64,000 nucleotides of DNA, from the NCBI RefSeq assembly GCF_003576645.1, contig NC_044916.1, positions 4,056,599-4,120,598 of the forward strand, in the 5' to 3' direction. This stretch comes from Ipomoea triloba. Lineage: Eukaryota; Streptophyta; Magnoliopsida; Solanales; Convolvulaceae. The notes beneath the pieces were generated by a model. The model made no database searches, was not told the origin of the DNA, and saw only the letters and a program-made list of their open reading frames with translations. Shown here one piece after another: positions 1-10,888 of this stretch (position 1 is its first letter; every line of letters starts with the position of its first letter). The translations under genes were made by a program, and so were the position numbers.

Positions 1-870
1 GAAGTAGGTGTAGTGCTAAGTTGTTGTTATTGTTGGGTGGATTAAGTGTAGAGAAAGGGAATGGATGATAGAAAGAAAATAATATATTTAATGTAAAAGG
101 TTGCTTAATTAGTTGAACAATGTAGTATGATTGTATATACCAATTTCAAATGTTTTTTTTTTATTGTTGGGAAGTGATGAGGAGAGATGTGAGTTGAAAG
201 CATGTCTTTTGGGGTGTCACTATTGTTATTATTCCATCTTTTTATTTTCACACCATTATGTTGATGCAAAATGGGTGTGAAACAAACAAGCATGTATTTG
301 TCAACACCTATAATTTTGGCCTTTTTTGTCATATGAAATTGAAGTTATTAATTGATGCAGTTGAGATCTTTTCAAAAGTTGAGAGAAAAATTTATTGTTT
401 TCATTCTAAGTATAAGAGTATCTACTATTGAAGTTTTTGATAAGTTTTTTATGAGTCTTGCAGAGGGGAGGAGAGAGGAGAGACTAAAAAAAAAAAAATT
501 GAGAGCTTTTGCGAGGGTTTTTGTGAACCCTAGGAGGAAAGAAAATGAAGAAAAATTATGATAGGATAATGGTGTTGCGCACGCACCAACAGAACCCAAT
601 AGGCGCGTGCGCTACATATACCCGTAACCCGTTGGGGACATTTAATGATTAATTTGCTTTTCTTCTTTTCCTTCCCCCCATCAGCTCCCACCTCCCACCC
701 ACCCACTCATTTTTTTTTCTCCTCCCTTTACCTCACTCTCACTTGGTAAGATCGAAACAATTCACTATTTCTTAAAACTCAATCTCTCTCTCTATGATAG
801 ACTAGTATGACCTTACAATAATTTCTCATGTATCTTAATATTAACAGGTAAAAGCAAACAAAATACAAAC

Positions 871-903
<33 letters not shown>

Positions 904-2180
904 TTTTAATCAGTAAGATTGAATACCAATATACGCATGCAAATGCACTTAATTAGCTAGGCATGCCACTATACTAAAGAATTTTAGTCTAGTTACATGG
1001 TCAAGAGATTATTAAATGGAAGAGGTTGTAGAATTAAATACACATTTTATGATTTTTTTTTAAAGTTTAATTGTATAGATGAGATGAATGTAAACTTTAA
1101 GAAACCTTATAATAAGAAAAATTAAAGAATAATTAAGTTGGTTGAGACCAAGCCATTTCTTACTTCTTAAGGATATATAGAGACAAAGGGGATCTTGCTC
1201 CCAATGAGAATTAGGCTATGATAATTTATAGACTAATCTCATTTTTCAATTTAGGATAATTTCGCAAAATAAGAAAAAAATGAGAAAAATACATACTACT
1301 TTCTCAACTTATTGAAGCACAATGAATCTCGATCTCATAACCTCTCATATGAAAGAGTCACTACATGTCATCTGAGCACAATGTGACTTGATAGTATATA
1401 TGTGGGTATATAACCAGAAGTGAACACACTTAACTTGAGTGTATTATTATAGATTTTGAATGTACTTATCGCGTATGACTATCAAGTTTCTCCTAATGTA
1501 TTGTGATAATTACGAAAACATCACGAAAAGTCTACTTGATTTTATATATGTGCACACGTATGCTTCCAACGATTTATGGGCTTAATTTCTTAGATTAGTA
1601 TTCTCATTATATGAGTGAAAATAGAAAATACTATGTGTATTCATATTTTTTACTCCAACTTTTTATTCCCACACACAAAATCTTGATATAGACACAGTGC
1701 ATTGAAACCCACATGAGAGAGAAATTTAGAGAGTAAGATTTAGGAGTATATATAGTAGAATTCGTGATATTCTTTAAAAAAAAAAACAACAAAACAAAAA
1801 ACACGTGAAAAATATAAGAGGGAGTTGATATCAGACCCTCTAAAAGAGCCTTGCCGGCCTTCTTTTCATTGTGCATGAAATATTTGAAGGGTTGTTAGGC
1901 GTAAAACTAAGTAGAAAAAGTATTGAGATGAATTTTTATTCTCTTTTATGTTTAAGCTAGTTATCACATGCGGGTTGTGCGGTTAAACCAATGCCCAATG
2001 CATATTTTTAAATTAGTGTTTTTTAATTGGCTAAAGTAGTCATATAATAATGAGAGAGAGAAAAAAAATGCTAAATTAATAAAAATCAAACAAATAGTCT
2101 CAATGCTTATATATTTTAATAAAACATAACCGAAATTGTAAATAGCTAAATTGCAACTAAAATAAGTAGAAACAAATAAA
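1..2180. other. AT-rich intergenic region without a recognised gene
   Basis: I see no coding region here that looks real; the open frames are short and low in complexity. A compound (TA)n(CA)n microsatellite lies at about 871-903. A GC-richer patch at about 570-640 carries GCGCACGC and GCGCGTGCGC strings and is unlike its surroundings, but I cannot assign it to a family. Confidence 0.5.
871..903. repeat. (TA)n(CA)n microsatellite
   Basis: An alternating TA run passes directly into an alternating CA run of similar length. Confidence 0.85.
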
Positions 2181-2188
2181 CCACTTAC

Positions 2189-2758
2189 ATGGGGGCAAAT
2201 GGTGTGTCATCATTGTCAATTGTTTGGACACCGGTCCAACCATTTAAAATTCATGTGTAATTGTATTTGTGATCAAGTACTTTATAGTTCGTCCGGACAG
2301 GTTTGACAATGACATTTGAAATGATGTACCATTTGTTGGTTTGTAAAGTGATATCATACATTCCAATGTCATTATCAAACACTATTAATTGAACCCGAGT
2401 TCCTTGCATTTAGATATAGCATTTACAATGATGTTGGTGGTGAATGAGAGCATCTTCATAATAACAATAATACTAATAATGATAAAAATAAAATAATAAT
2501 AATAATAATAATAAAGGGCAAAAATTTTACTATTTACTTACTGTTTCATCCTCAAGTACGATGAGCATATACTTTTTCACAGGTGTTCCAATAGCGTTTT
2601 TTTGGTTCGTTTTTCTTAATGACATGAACTGTACAACTCCAGCCCACAGTTTGTGTGTCAATATTAATTAACTTTACTGCATTTGTCATTACTAATATCC
2701 TTGTGTCATGGAAAATATGTTCATAAAGGATGTTATGAAATAATATAATGAGAACCAC
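2189..2758 (-). pseudogene. RPA70-like (replication protein A large subunit) OB-fold remnant
   Basis: Two minus-strand blocks resemble consecutive pieces of plant RPA1/RPA70-like OB-fold proteins, which also occur as Helitron cargo. The block at about 2758-2542 reads ...AVKLINIDTQTVGWSCTVHV and then, one frame over, KKYMLIVLEDET. The block at about 2402-2189 reads TRVQLIVFDNDIGMYDITLQ and then NKWYIISNVIVKP. The first block shifts frame at a run of seven A (minus strand). The second contains an in-frame TGA shortly after the VKP segment. Donor-like GTAAGT strings follow both blocks, so this looks like a decayed intron-containing copy and not a retrocopy. I found no Helitron ends. Assignment rests on recognised family patterns, not a search. 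Confidence 0.45.
2470..2514. repeat. AT-rich (AAT)n microsatellite
   Basis: Imperfect then perfect AAT/ATA triplets lie between the two RPA-like blocks, in the region that would be the intron of the decayed gene. Confidence 0.75.
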
Positions 2759-2759
2759 A

Positions 2760-5011
2760 ACATAAATTCAAAAATCATATATTAGAGAGTTAGGAGTAAT
2801 TAAAATGTGTAGATTATAGAGGAATATAATGAGAACCACAACGTTACATACAAGGATACAAGTATAGGTGAACAGATTATACAATAGATATATTTACATA
2901 ACGATATTGAAGTTATATTAATTAATGAGTATACCATCATTGATTTTTCAAAAAAACTATAATCATTATGAGTACAAATACAACTAATAGAATTAGCATG
3001 ATAATATTGATGAGCACAAATGATGAGTGTAAAAGAAGGGTGCAATGTCGTTCCGCTGAGGATTGGTGTTATGGCACGAAACTGTATGAATTACCAGGCA
3101 CTAGAGTATATGAATTTATAGAATCCAAGTAACAGAGACTGAATGATGTGGAATAAAGGAAAACAATTAATTAAGGTGAAAACTATATGATAAAAGGTAT
3201 GGGCTAGATTACGGGGATTGTAATCTTGATGTTCCAACCAACTCAGGATTAGGGAAAGAATAATTAACCAAGGGATATATGGGCAATGCACAAAAGAATT
3301 CTACTCAGCTACTTTCGTAATCAATAAGAGAATTAGACTAAGATTGCCCCACTGTCATGATGCATCAATTGTAATCTTAAGCACCTAAGCATTGTAAGCC
3401 CCCAATATTACCTCTACTTTCATAGCAGGAAAATTAGGTTGAAATTGGTAAGGCTCGAGGTCTCCATCCAACTGTCGTTGTAATGAATCCCTCTCCTAGA
3501 CTAGCAATTAATTCTGGCCACAAACCAATAACTAGTGCAGAGAAATCCCCAAATCAACATAAACCCTGGGTAAAAGATTCAATCCCTTTATGCAATTATC
3601 ATAAACTGAACATCAAAATTAACAATGGATCCTTAATCCAAACCCATAAGCGAATTACTCATGCATCATGAAAGTAAACAAACCAAAGCAATAATAAATA
3701 ACCATAAACATTGCAAGAAATATAAAGGGAAGAGAAAACTTTACTGATAATGAGGAAATCCAACTTCACTCCAATTCCAAGCTTGAAATAAAATAATCTA
3801 TGATCTAAACTATGCTAGGAGAAATATAAACTAAAAGCTAGGGTTCAGTACTCTGTAAGGGAACCTCCTCCAATTGTAGAGAATAGGTCAAATATATAGG
3901 AGGTAGATGGGCCTTGGCCCATTAGGCAACTTCCAATTCTTTTCCAACTTGTATTCTTCCTTGTAATTCCCTTTTCTTCCAGAACTTGTCCAAAATGCTT
4001 CAATATTCTTCCTTTGTTGTTCCTTGTAGATAAATCAACACTTGGACAATATAACACATAAACAATTCCCAATTTCACTAGGATACAGAAAATAACCTTC
4101 AAAACAACTAGAATAAGGGGTGAATAATTGTACAAAATAGCATATATCAAATATTTTGACAATCATACCTATAGAATGTCAAGTAGATGGTGTGTTGCAG
4201 AATATGTTAGGTTTAGTTTTGGGTGAATAACAGTGAGGAGGGGAGAGGTTTATATACTGTTGTTTTGGGTAGAATAATGGTTTTAGTTAGGAATCTATAC
4301 AAAATTGTATTATAGAATCTTATTAAGACTTCAATATTCTAATTTTAAGTTAGGAATCTATACAGAATTGTATTATAAAATATTGCCAATTTGTTTGAAA
4401 ACTGCAATAAAGAAACAAATTGTTTAAAGAATTTAATGTTAAACTTTCGTTATATTTAACGGAAAAATTTGGTAAAAATTATAAAAGATTATGATATATT
4501 ATGAATTTAATTGAAGGTTGCACAATAAGAAGAACACAAAGTACAATATGTTATAGTAACTATTACACCAACATTTTTTTTGTTCCAGTTAAGGGTCTAA
4601 CATTATTTGCTCTTATTATAAGTGTAGAAAAACAAGAGAGAGAGATATTTGAATATGTTTGGCATATTAGCAATTCAGCGTAAGATGCACGAATTCTAAT
4701 GTTCAATACCAAAAAATTAAATGTTATATAGCTTGAAATGATGAGTTGTATGTTTTTTAAAAGTAATTTGAAATAAGTTTAATAATTTCTCATAATTCTA
4801 GTACGTGTTCAATATTAAAAAATGTTATAGCTTGAAATGATGAGTTGTATTTTTTCTTTAATTAATTTGAAATAGTTTAATAATTTCTCATACAAATAAG
4901 AATGTTTAAAGAAATGCCAAATGGCCATGGATCCGGCCAGCAGGTGAATGAAGAAGAAGAAATAATGTGAAATGACCCATTTGCCCTTATGATTAAATCA
5001 TTAAAAATGAT
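2760..5011. other. Intergenic region, probably old transposon debris
   Basis: No open frame here looks like a gene. The stretch at about 3050-4160 is more mixed in base composition than its flanks and may be a decayed transposon, but I recognised no LTR ends, primer binding site or protein domain. Near 4700-4890 there are two local copies of a short segment (shared string GCTTGAAATGATGAGTTGTA). Confidence 0.4.
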
Positions 5012-5014
5012 TTA

Positions 5015-5316
5015 GGGTGTGTTTGGTTCGCACATGGGAATCGGAATCGGAATAGGTATCAAATATTTGGTAAGGGTAATGGGTTTTGGTGAAAGTATTT
5101 TAACATGTTTGGTAGTTGGGTGGAATGAGAATGAATATTAATAGTTGGGGAAGAAATGAAGAAGTGAAATGAAACCCTTATTTAATAAGGGTATGGATTT
5201 TCTCATTAATGGGGTATTCCAAACCCATAGTAGCATTCTCAAAACCTATCAACCAAACACTAGCAATCACTTTCATACCCATTCCCTATACCAAAACCCC
5301 CCAACCAAACACACCC
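5015..5316. mobile_element. Tourist-like (PIF/Harbinger) MITE, copy 1
   Basis: A 302-bp non-coding element with terminal inverted repeats GGGTGTGTTTGGTT and AACCAAACACACCC. It is flanked on both sides by TTA (5012-5014 and 5317-5319), the target-site duplication typical of PIF/Harbinger elements. A second copy at 43686-43986 has the same ends, nearly the same length and its own TTA duplication. There is no transposase inside, so movement would need one supplied from elsewhere. Confidence 0.9.
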
Positions 5317-5319
5317 TTA

Positions 5320-6876
5320 TATTTTTCGGTGATTTGGCCGGGAGGACCAAATGTGTTAAAAATTGCATAATTACCAGACTAAATTGTTAGTTTTTAAAGT
5401 AAGTACTAAAATTAACAAGACCCCTATAGTCATAGAACCAATAGTGAAATTAACTATATATATATAAATAAGATTAGGTATAATTTTCTCCCACTCTTTA
5501 TATCTAGTTAGACCATCGTTTTCGATTTGGAAGAGTACATGTGGTCCAATTGTTCGAAAGAATGGCTTGTGAGTAATTTCTAATAATGCTCATGACACAA
5601 ATTTCCAATCTTTTTTTTTTTTTTTTTTTTTTTTTGCATAAGGATCTTTTTGTCTAAATCATGACTCCTGCTAACGTTGCTTTGAAAATGACTACTGTCT
5701 ACATTCAATTGGCCTACCAGCTCCAAAGTTGTGTCTTATGAAATGCAATTTTTTCATATATAATATCACAAATGAAAGTGTAACATTCTAAAGTTGTGTC
5801 TTATGTTATTTATTTTCTGTAAAAGTGATAATGATTTATGGTATAAGTAAAAAGATTTTAATTTTTTGTTAATTAGAATCTCAAAGTAAAGTAACTTTTT
5901 CTCAATTGAAAGAGTGTTAGAAAGAATTGTATGTTCTACTTTATTTTTAGGTGACGAGGAAAATATGTAATCACTATTTGGGGGTGTTTTTTTTTTTTGA
6001 AAACTATTTGAGGGTGTTATGTGTGCACAAAATAAATATTTCTCCTATGTAATAATTTGTAAATGACATTAAAAAAACCATGTGCGACAGACTCGACTAC
6101 GAGGATATATTGTAAATAATCAAATTATGTATTCCACTTAGTACTCCATGCTAACATATTATAATATGATTGATCTAAAAAATTTATAAGTCATAATTTT
6201 TGTTCCTTTATTTTATTCTTCTAATGAAATTATTATATGAGGCGGAAGTTTCTTCTAAAAAAAAAATACTTATTATTTTTTAAACTATTAAATGCCAGGC
6301 ATTTGAAAAGAATTATTTTTCTATTATATTACTATAAATTTTTTGAATTGGAATAATTTATAGTTTAAAAAAAATATAAAAATATAATATTTTATTTATT
6401 AGTCTTTCATTTTTCATATGGGACAATCATTTTCAACAACCTAACCTCGTTCAAAACCACGTGCAATCAAACTTTTCCTTCTTTAAATACGATCATTATC
6501 TTTTACTAGAAAAAAAATATTTTATAGAAAATAAAAATAAAAATAAAACCTTAAACTTTGGAAAATTTGAGGCCAATTCACATGACAACAATAGTATATA
6601 TAAAGGCTGGTCAAGTTCATGAATTTGGATCATATGACTAGTCAAGGTCCTCAAGGATAATGAAATGCTGATTGTGTACTTGGACCCACGGGAGCCCATT
6701 TGTTACGAAAGCAATGACGTCATCCACTTTTGTTCTCCAAAATTTCAACGACTCTCTAGAAAAAGGTCCATCTTTTCTCCATAAATCTTAAAGTGTCTTA
6801 TTCAAAAAATTTAATGTGCCATGTTCTTACATTTTTTATAAAAAAAATATATATATATATATATCTGTTGTTGTTG

Positions 6877-6939
<63 letters not shown>

Positions 6940-8264
6940 TGAGATAAAGATTAACTGCATGTTAGGTTGAATATTACTCCGTAGTTTACTTGTTACGATT
7001 AATAAAATGTTTTGTCTCAATTAAAGAGAAATACACATCAATATATAATTGTTGTTATTAGCACCTTCCGTGATCAAGATTGTATTCATACCTTGACATG
7101 TATTCACAGAAAAGTAAATACATGTATTGTGATTTTTTTTTAAATAACAGTCAGTTATCCGTGAATGCTCTGTTAAATATTTTCAAATGAACAACTATAA
7201 CTATAAAAATATTACTTAACTTTAATTTTTAATCATTTTAAATTGGCAAATGAAAATAATTCGCACATTTTTCAAGCGAATCCCTAGCTCTATATAGAGA
7301 GAAACATGGTGTAATATTTGTTTTCTCATACATTTCATAGCATGTGAGGGGCACGAAATTCAAATATGAACTACTAGATAACTAGTCAAGCTAGGTAGTC
7401 GTATGTTTGGCTAACTTGAGCTTGATGGAAAATTTGGGTGTTATTATGTGGAAACAATTTATTAAAAGGACAAAATCATACAAAAAACTTTTTTTTTTTT
7501 TTTTTTTTTGTAATTGCTTACTAATTTTTAAGAAGTGAGAACTTTGGTCCCCATTTTCACGAGCAAAAATAATAGACTTTAGTGGTGTTTGTTGGTGAGC
7601 GAATTGAATTGTCACATTATGAAAATTAAAGGGTATACAATACTTATTAAAAATTAAAATTACTGTTCTGTATAAATATATAAACAAAACACAAAAGATG
7701 CTATTAAAAAAAAAATGTTGAGCATATATACACATAAATGCATAGTCCAATTATCAATGTAAACTTTTATTTTAAATAGAACACGTCTTCAAATTTTGTA
7801 TTAGAGCAAGACGCATGTAAAAGTATCGGAGCCTATTAGAAAGATACATTAAGCGTGTAATATATACACTTAAATTTAATATGGGTGTGATTGAGATCAC
7901 TCATAGAGGTATCTACAATTCAGCTAGCTTAGGGGATTAGTCAAATTAAGAATAAGAGAATTAGTTACTGTGTTTGATGATGAAAAGTTGAAAATTCTGA
8001 GTGTACTCTGAATACACTCAAAATAATTATAATTAGACTTTTAATTGAAACATAACACTACGAGAATGTTGTCCATTTGCCATTATTTTCCACAAGAGAA
8101 AATAGGGCGTGATGTACGCTGGTGGGGGTCCCACCAAGGCATGAACCGACCTGTAAACATCTGTGTGTGTCATGCACAAATGTGTTTGTTTTTTTTCTCT
8201 CATTTAACTCTTACCTTCCTTTCACAAACTAATAAAATTCTTCAGAAGACCCCACAAGACTACA
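5320..8264. other. AT-rich intergenic region upstream of the ERF gene
   Basis: No gene is seen. The region holds several poly-T runs (about 5611-5635 and 7489-7510) and a compound microsatellite at 6848-6937. The reading frames are low-complexity. Confidence 0.5.
6848..6937. repeat. Compound (AT)n-(TTG)n-(TTA)n microsatellite
   Basis: Three repeat blocks adjoin: an AT alternation, about five TTG triplets, then roughly nineteen TTA triplets. Confidence 0.9.
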
Positions 8265-8265
8265 A

Positions 8266-8277
8266 CATATATAAATA
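8266..8277 (+). promoter_or_regulatory. TATA box of the ERF gene
   Basis: CATATATAAATA lies about 80 bases before the ATG at 8353. That spacing suits a TATA box about 30 bases before a transcription start, leaving a 5' leader of roughly 50 bases. Confidence 0.55.
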
Positions 8278-8352
8278 CGCCATTCCAAGCACACAATACA
8301 AACTTTGAATCCTCATCAGCTCCATATACAGACCATAAGCATAATTACATAA

Positions 8353-8868
8353 ATGTCCCCCCTTGTAACACGGCAACTTCTGCCCATGGCTCCCAACGCC
8401 CCCCACCACGAGGCGCTGCCGCTCAACGAGAACGACTCGCAGGAGATGGTGCTGTACGAGGTTCTCAACGAGGCGCGTGCGCTTCCATCATCGCCTGCCG
8501 CGGCGGCGGCTACGCACTCCGGGAGGAGCAGGGGGGGCGGCGGCGCCGTGATGCTCAGGCCGATAGAGAAGAAGCGGTACCGCGGGGTGAGGCGGCGGCC
8601 GTGGGGGAAGTACGCGGCGGAGATTCGTGACTCGGCTAGGCAGGGGGCTAGGGTGTGGCTCGGCACGTTTAGCACGGCGGAGGAAGCGGCTCTGGCTTAC
8701 GATAAAGCGGCGTTCAGAATGCGCGGCGCTAAGGCGCTCCTCAATTTTCCGCCGGACGTTGTGGTGGCGGCGGCGGCTGCGGCATCTTCTCCGGCGATGC
8801 AAGGAGTGCGGAGTTATAGTTGTGATGATACCGGCATGGCTTCTAGTGCTAGTAGGAGTAATGAATAG
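8353..8868 (+). CDS. AP2/ERF transcription factor with a single ERF domain, group IX-like
   Basis: Intronless gene for a 171-residue nuclear DNA-binding protein. Residues about 74-134 form one AP2/ERF domain, starting [19 protein letters not shown] and running through [20 protein letters not shown] to [10 protein letters not shown]. The ERF-type Ala and Asp (in YAAEIRD) are present, as expected for proteins binding GCC-box elements. An acidic/hydrophobic segment before the domain, [11 protein letters not shown] at 31-41, resembles the N-terminal CMIX motif of group IX ERFs, which act in ethylene, jasmonate and pathogen responses. No C-terminal EAR repressor motif is visible. Alanine runs lie on both sides of the domain. 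The first ATG is used here; ATG 8386 (Met12) has a better start context (CCCATGGCT). The gene is far richer in G+C than its flanks, as is common for intronless plant ERF genes. The subgroup is inferred. Confidence 0.93.
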   Translation: MSPLVTRQLLPMAPNAPHHEALPLNENDSQEMVLYEVLNEARALPSSPAAAAATHSGRSRGGGGAVMLRPIEKKRYRGVRRRPWGKYAAEIRDSARQGARVWLGTFSTAEEAALAYDKAAFRMRGAKALLNFPPDVVVAAAAAASSPAMQGVRSYSCDDTGMASSASRSNE

Positions 8869-9618
8869 TGCATATATGATATACCTCTACTACTATAGCT
8901 AGCTTGCACATTCTATATGTATGCCAATTTTCTTTCCTCTTTTTTTTTTTTTTTTTTTTTTTTTAAATGACACTTTTTTTCCTACATTCCAATTACTTGG
9001 ATTAATCTCTTAAAATTTGGGATAGAAATTTAACCCTTCTTTGGTATAAAACTATAAAAGTGGTGTCATATCAGCATCATAGTTTAATAATTGATGGACT
9101 AAATTATATCGCAAATAATTAAGCAACTAAATCCACAATACAATAATGGTTGAAGGACAAAAAAAATGTTATTCTCATTTTCATGTTTTTTTGGGTACAT
9201 GAATGAAATAGGAAGTATCCATGTATAACACGTTTCTTGCACTAGAGTACAACGTTTTATGTATTTCATTTAGTTTACAATGTGAATTGTTAGAAATGCA
9301 TTTTGTTTTCTTTCTCCCAATTCTGTGTGAAATGAAATTGTAATTGCGACAAATCAAACATATGATACGTACAAGTCAAACGCAAAAGGAAAAACACAAT
9401 TGAATAACGGTGCCAGCTAATTTAAGCTCTTATCCATAGGTAAGATTGCGAAGTTTCTATAATATTTAAAAAACACAAAAAAATGTCAAAGACCTTACAG
9501 TCTAGTGGCACAGTGAATCAACCTGCTTCAGTAGGAAAAAAAAAAAAAGCACAAAAACGTATTTCTCTTCTTCTAAAGAAATTTACTAATCCCAAAAGTG
9601 CCGAGTTAAAATTTAACT
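8869..9618. other. Spacer between the ERF gene and the LINE
   Basis: This AT-rich stretch has a poly-T run at about 8939-8964, within what is probably the 3' flank of the ERF gene, and a poly-A run near 9536-9548. No gene is seen. Confidence 0.5.
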
Positions 9619-9636
9619 AATTAATAACATTAACTA
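9619..9636. repeat. Left target-site duplication of the LINE insertion
   Basis: The 18 bases AATTAATAACATTAACTA directly precede the 5' end of LINE copy A. They recur exactly at 21245-21262, right after the poly-A of LINE copy B. No such duplication is visible at the inner ends of the two copies. Confidence 0.9.
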
Positions 9637-9754
9637 CCTCTAAATTTTTTTCTCTCGCTAGGGTTTCGCGAGTCTCTCTCTCGCTAGGTTTTTCGCGAGT
9701 TTTCTGGTCTTCTGTCCGTCGGTTTTTTTACTGTTCTTGTTTCTGTTTTTCTGC

Positions 9755-10888
9755 ATGGCGTCCCACGATTACGAATGGTCGTTGGCTAACCTTACTCTTG
9801 CTGATCTTGATGATGAGGAAGGGGTACAGCATCTGGGGCAAGTACCTGTCGACCGATCCGCTGCTGAAGTCGAGTTCTACATTGCTGGCCGCTTGGTCTC
9901 GAGCAAGCCAGCGAAGTTTGCTTTTCTGAAGGATACTATGGCGACGGTTTGGAGGCCGATGAAGGGTATGAACGCTAAGGAACTTCAACCAAACCTCTAT
10001 CTGTTTCGATTCTTCCATGAGAAGGATGTTTTACGTGTTATGGACGACGGTCCATGGTCTTTCGAGCAGAGCCTGCTGGTTTTGAAGCCTGTTATTCCGC
10101 CGGAGGATCCTGAATCGGTTATTCTCAATATCACCGATTTTTGGGTCCAGATTCATAGCCTCCCGGTGGGGTTTAGGTCTGAAGCTGTTCTAAGTGCTAT
10201 GGGTAATTTCATTGGTTCGCTGGTAAAATCTGATGAGCGAAACTTTGATGGATCCATGCGATCCTTTTTCCGTATTCGAGTCGCAATTGATGTTAATAGG
10301 CCTTTACGGAAGGGTATGCGCCTGAAGGTTGATAATGGTGGTTGGGTTACAGTGGATTTCAAGTATGAGCGGTTGCCTACTTTTTGCTTCCTATGTGGAA
10401 TTCTTGGTCATGGTGAAAAGTTTTGCCCCAAGTCCCTAGAGACTACAGACACGGTGACAAAACCTTTTGGGCCGGGATTGAGGGCAGGTGTGAGACGTTC
10501 TACTCCGACTGCTGGGCAAAGGTGGTTTGCGCCTGAGACTACCGCCGAGCGTAGCACGTGGAAAGGCCCAGATGAATTTGGTACGGGGAGTGTCGGGAAT
10601 GAACAACTTCCTGTGGGTTTGGGGGAGCCTTCGGCAATTGTTATAGCAAGACAGGTTCCTATACCTAATAAAACCAGTGAAGACGGGGCTGAGTTGGTGA
10701 ATTGTGACCATACAGATACTAACGATATGGATGATGCCATTACCGTGATTGATCAAAAACGTAAACGCATGGACACAGGGAGCCCTAGTTTGACTGTTGA
10801 TATGCAGGTTGATGGAAATTCCAATGATCTTTCAAAAAACTTGTTGGTGGCGGGTCCTGGTGTGTCCCAGGCCCGCCAATCATTATGA
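9755..10888 (+). CDS. LINE ORF1 protein (DUF4283 and zinc knuckle), copy A
   Basis: A 377-residue nucleic-acid-binding protein that would package the LINE RNA. I start at ATG 9755 (MASHDYEWSL...) because the frame further upstream has only a TTG. The DUF4283 domain covers about residues 35-200, including PNLYLFRFFHEKDVLRVMDD and GPWSF. It is followed by a CX2CX4HX4C zinc knuckle, CFLCGILGHGEKFC. The C-terminal part is hydrophilic and carries a basic KRKR cluster that could be a nuclear localisation signal. The stop TGA at 10886-10888 overlaps the ORF2 start as ATGA, so ORF2 is probably translated by termination-reinitiation. The ORF is intact and identical to the one in copy B. Confidence 0.93.
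   Translation: MASHDYEWSLANLTLADLDDEEGVQHLGQVPVDRSAAEVEFYIAGRLVSSKPAKFAFLKDTMATVWRPMKGMNAKELQPNLYLFRFFHEKDVLRVMDDGPWSFEQSLLVLKPVIPPEDPESVILNITDFWVQIHSLPVGFRSEAVLSAMGNFIGSLVKSDERNFDGSMRSFFRIRVAIDVNRPLRKGMRLKVDNGGWVTVDFKYERLPTFCFLCGILGHGEKFCPKSLETTDTVTKPFGPGLRAGVRRSTPTAGQRWFAPETTAERSTWKGPDEFGTGSVGNEQLPVGLGEPSAIVIARQVPIPNKTSEDGAELVNCDHTDTNDMDDAITVIDQKRKRMDTGSPSLTVDMQVDGNSNDLSKNLLVAGPGVSQARQSL

Noticed and set aside
3483..3671. 62-residue plus-strand frame as a small gene
   Set aside because: It sits in repeat-like DNA, and its composition does not suggest a real protein.
5169..5390. 73-residue frame across MITE copy 1
   Set aside because: It crosses the right end of a non-coding MITE, and the same DNA occurs in copy 2 without the same frame context.
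8316..8675. Antisense frames over the ERF gene
   Set aside because: They mirror a GC-rich gene and show no recognisable domain; the plus-strand AP2/ERF domain is unambiguous.
9737..9754. Upstream extension of LINE ORF1 by six codons
   Set aside because: The extension begins with TTG, not ATG; the first ATG is at 9755 and is followed by a typical ORF1 sequence.
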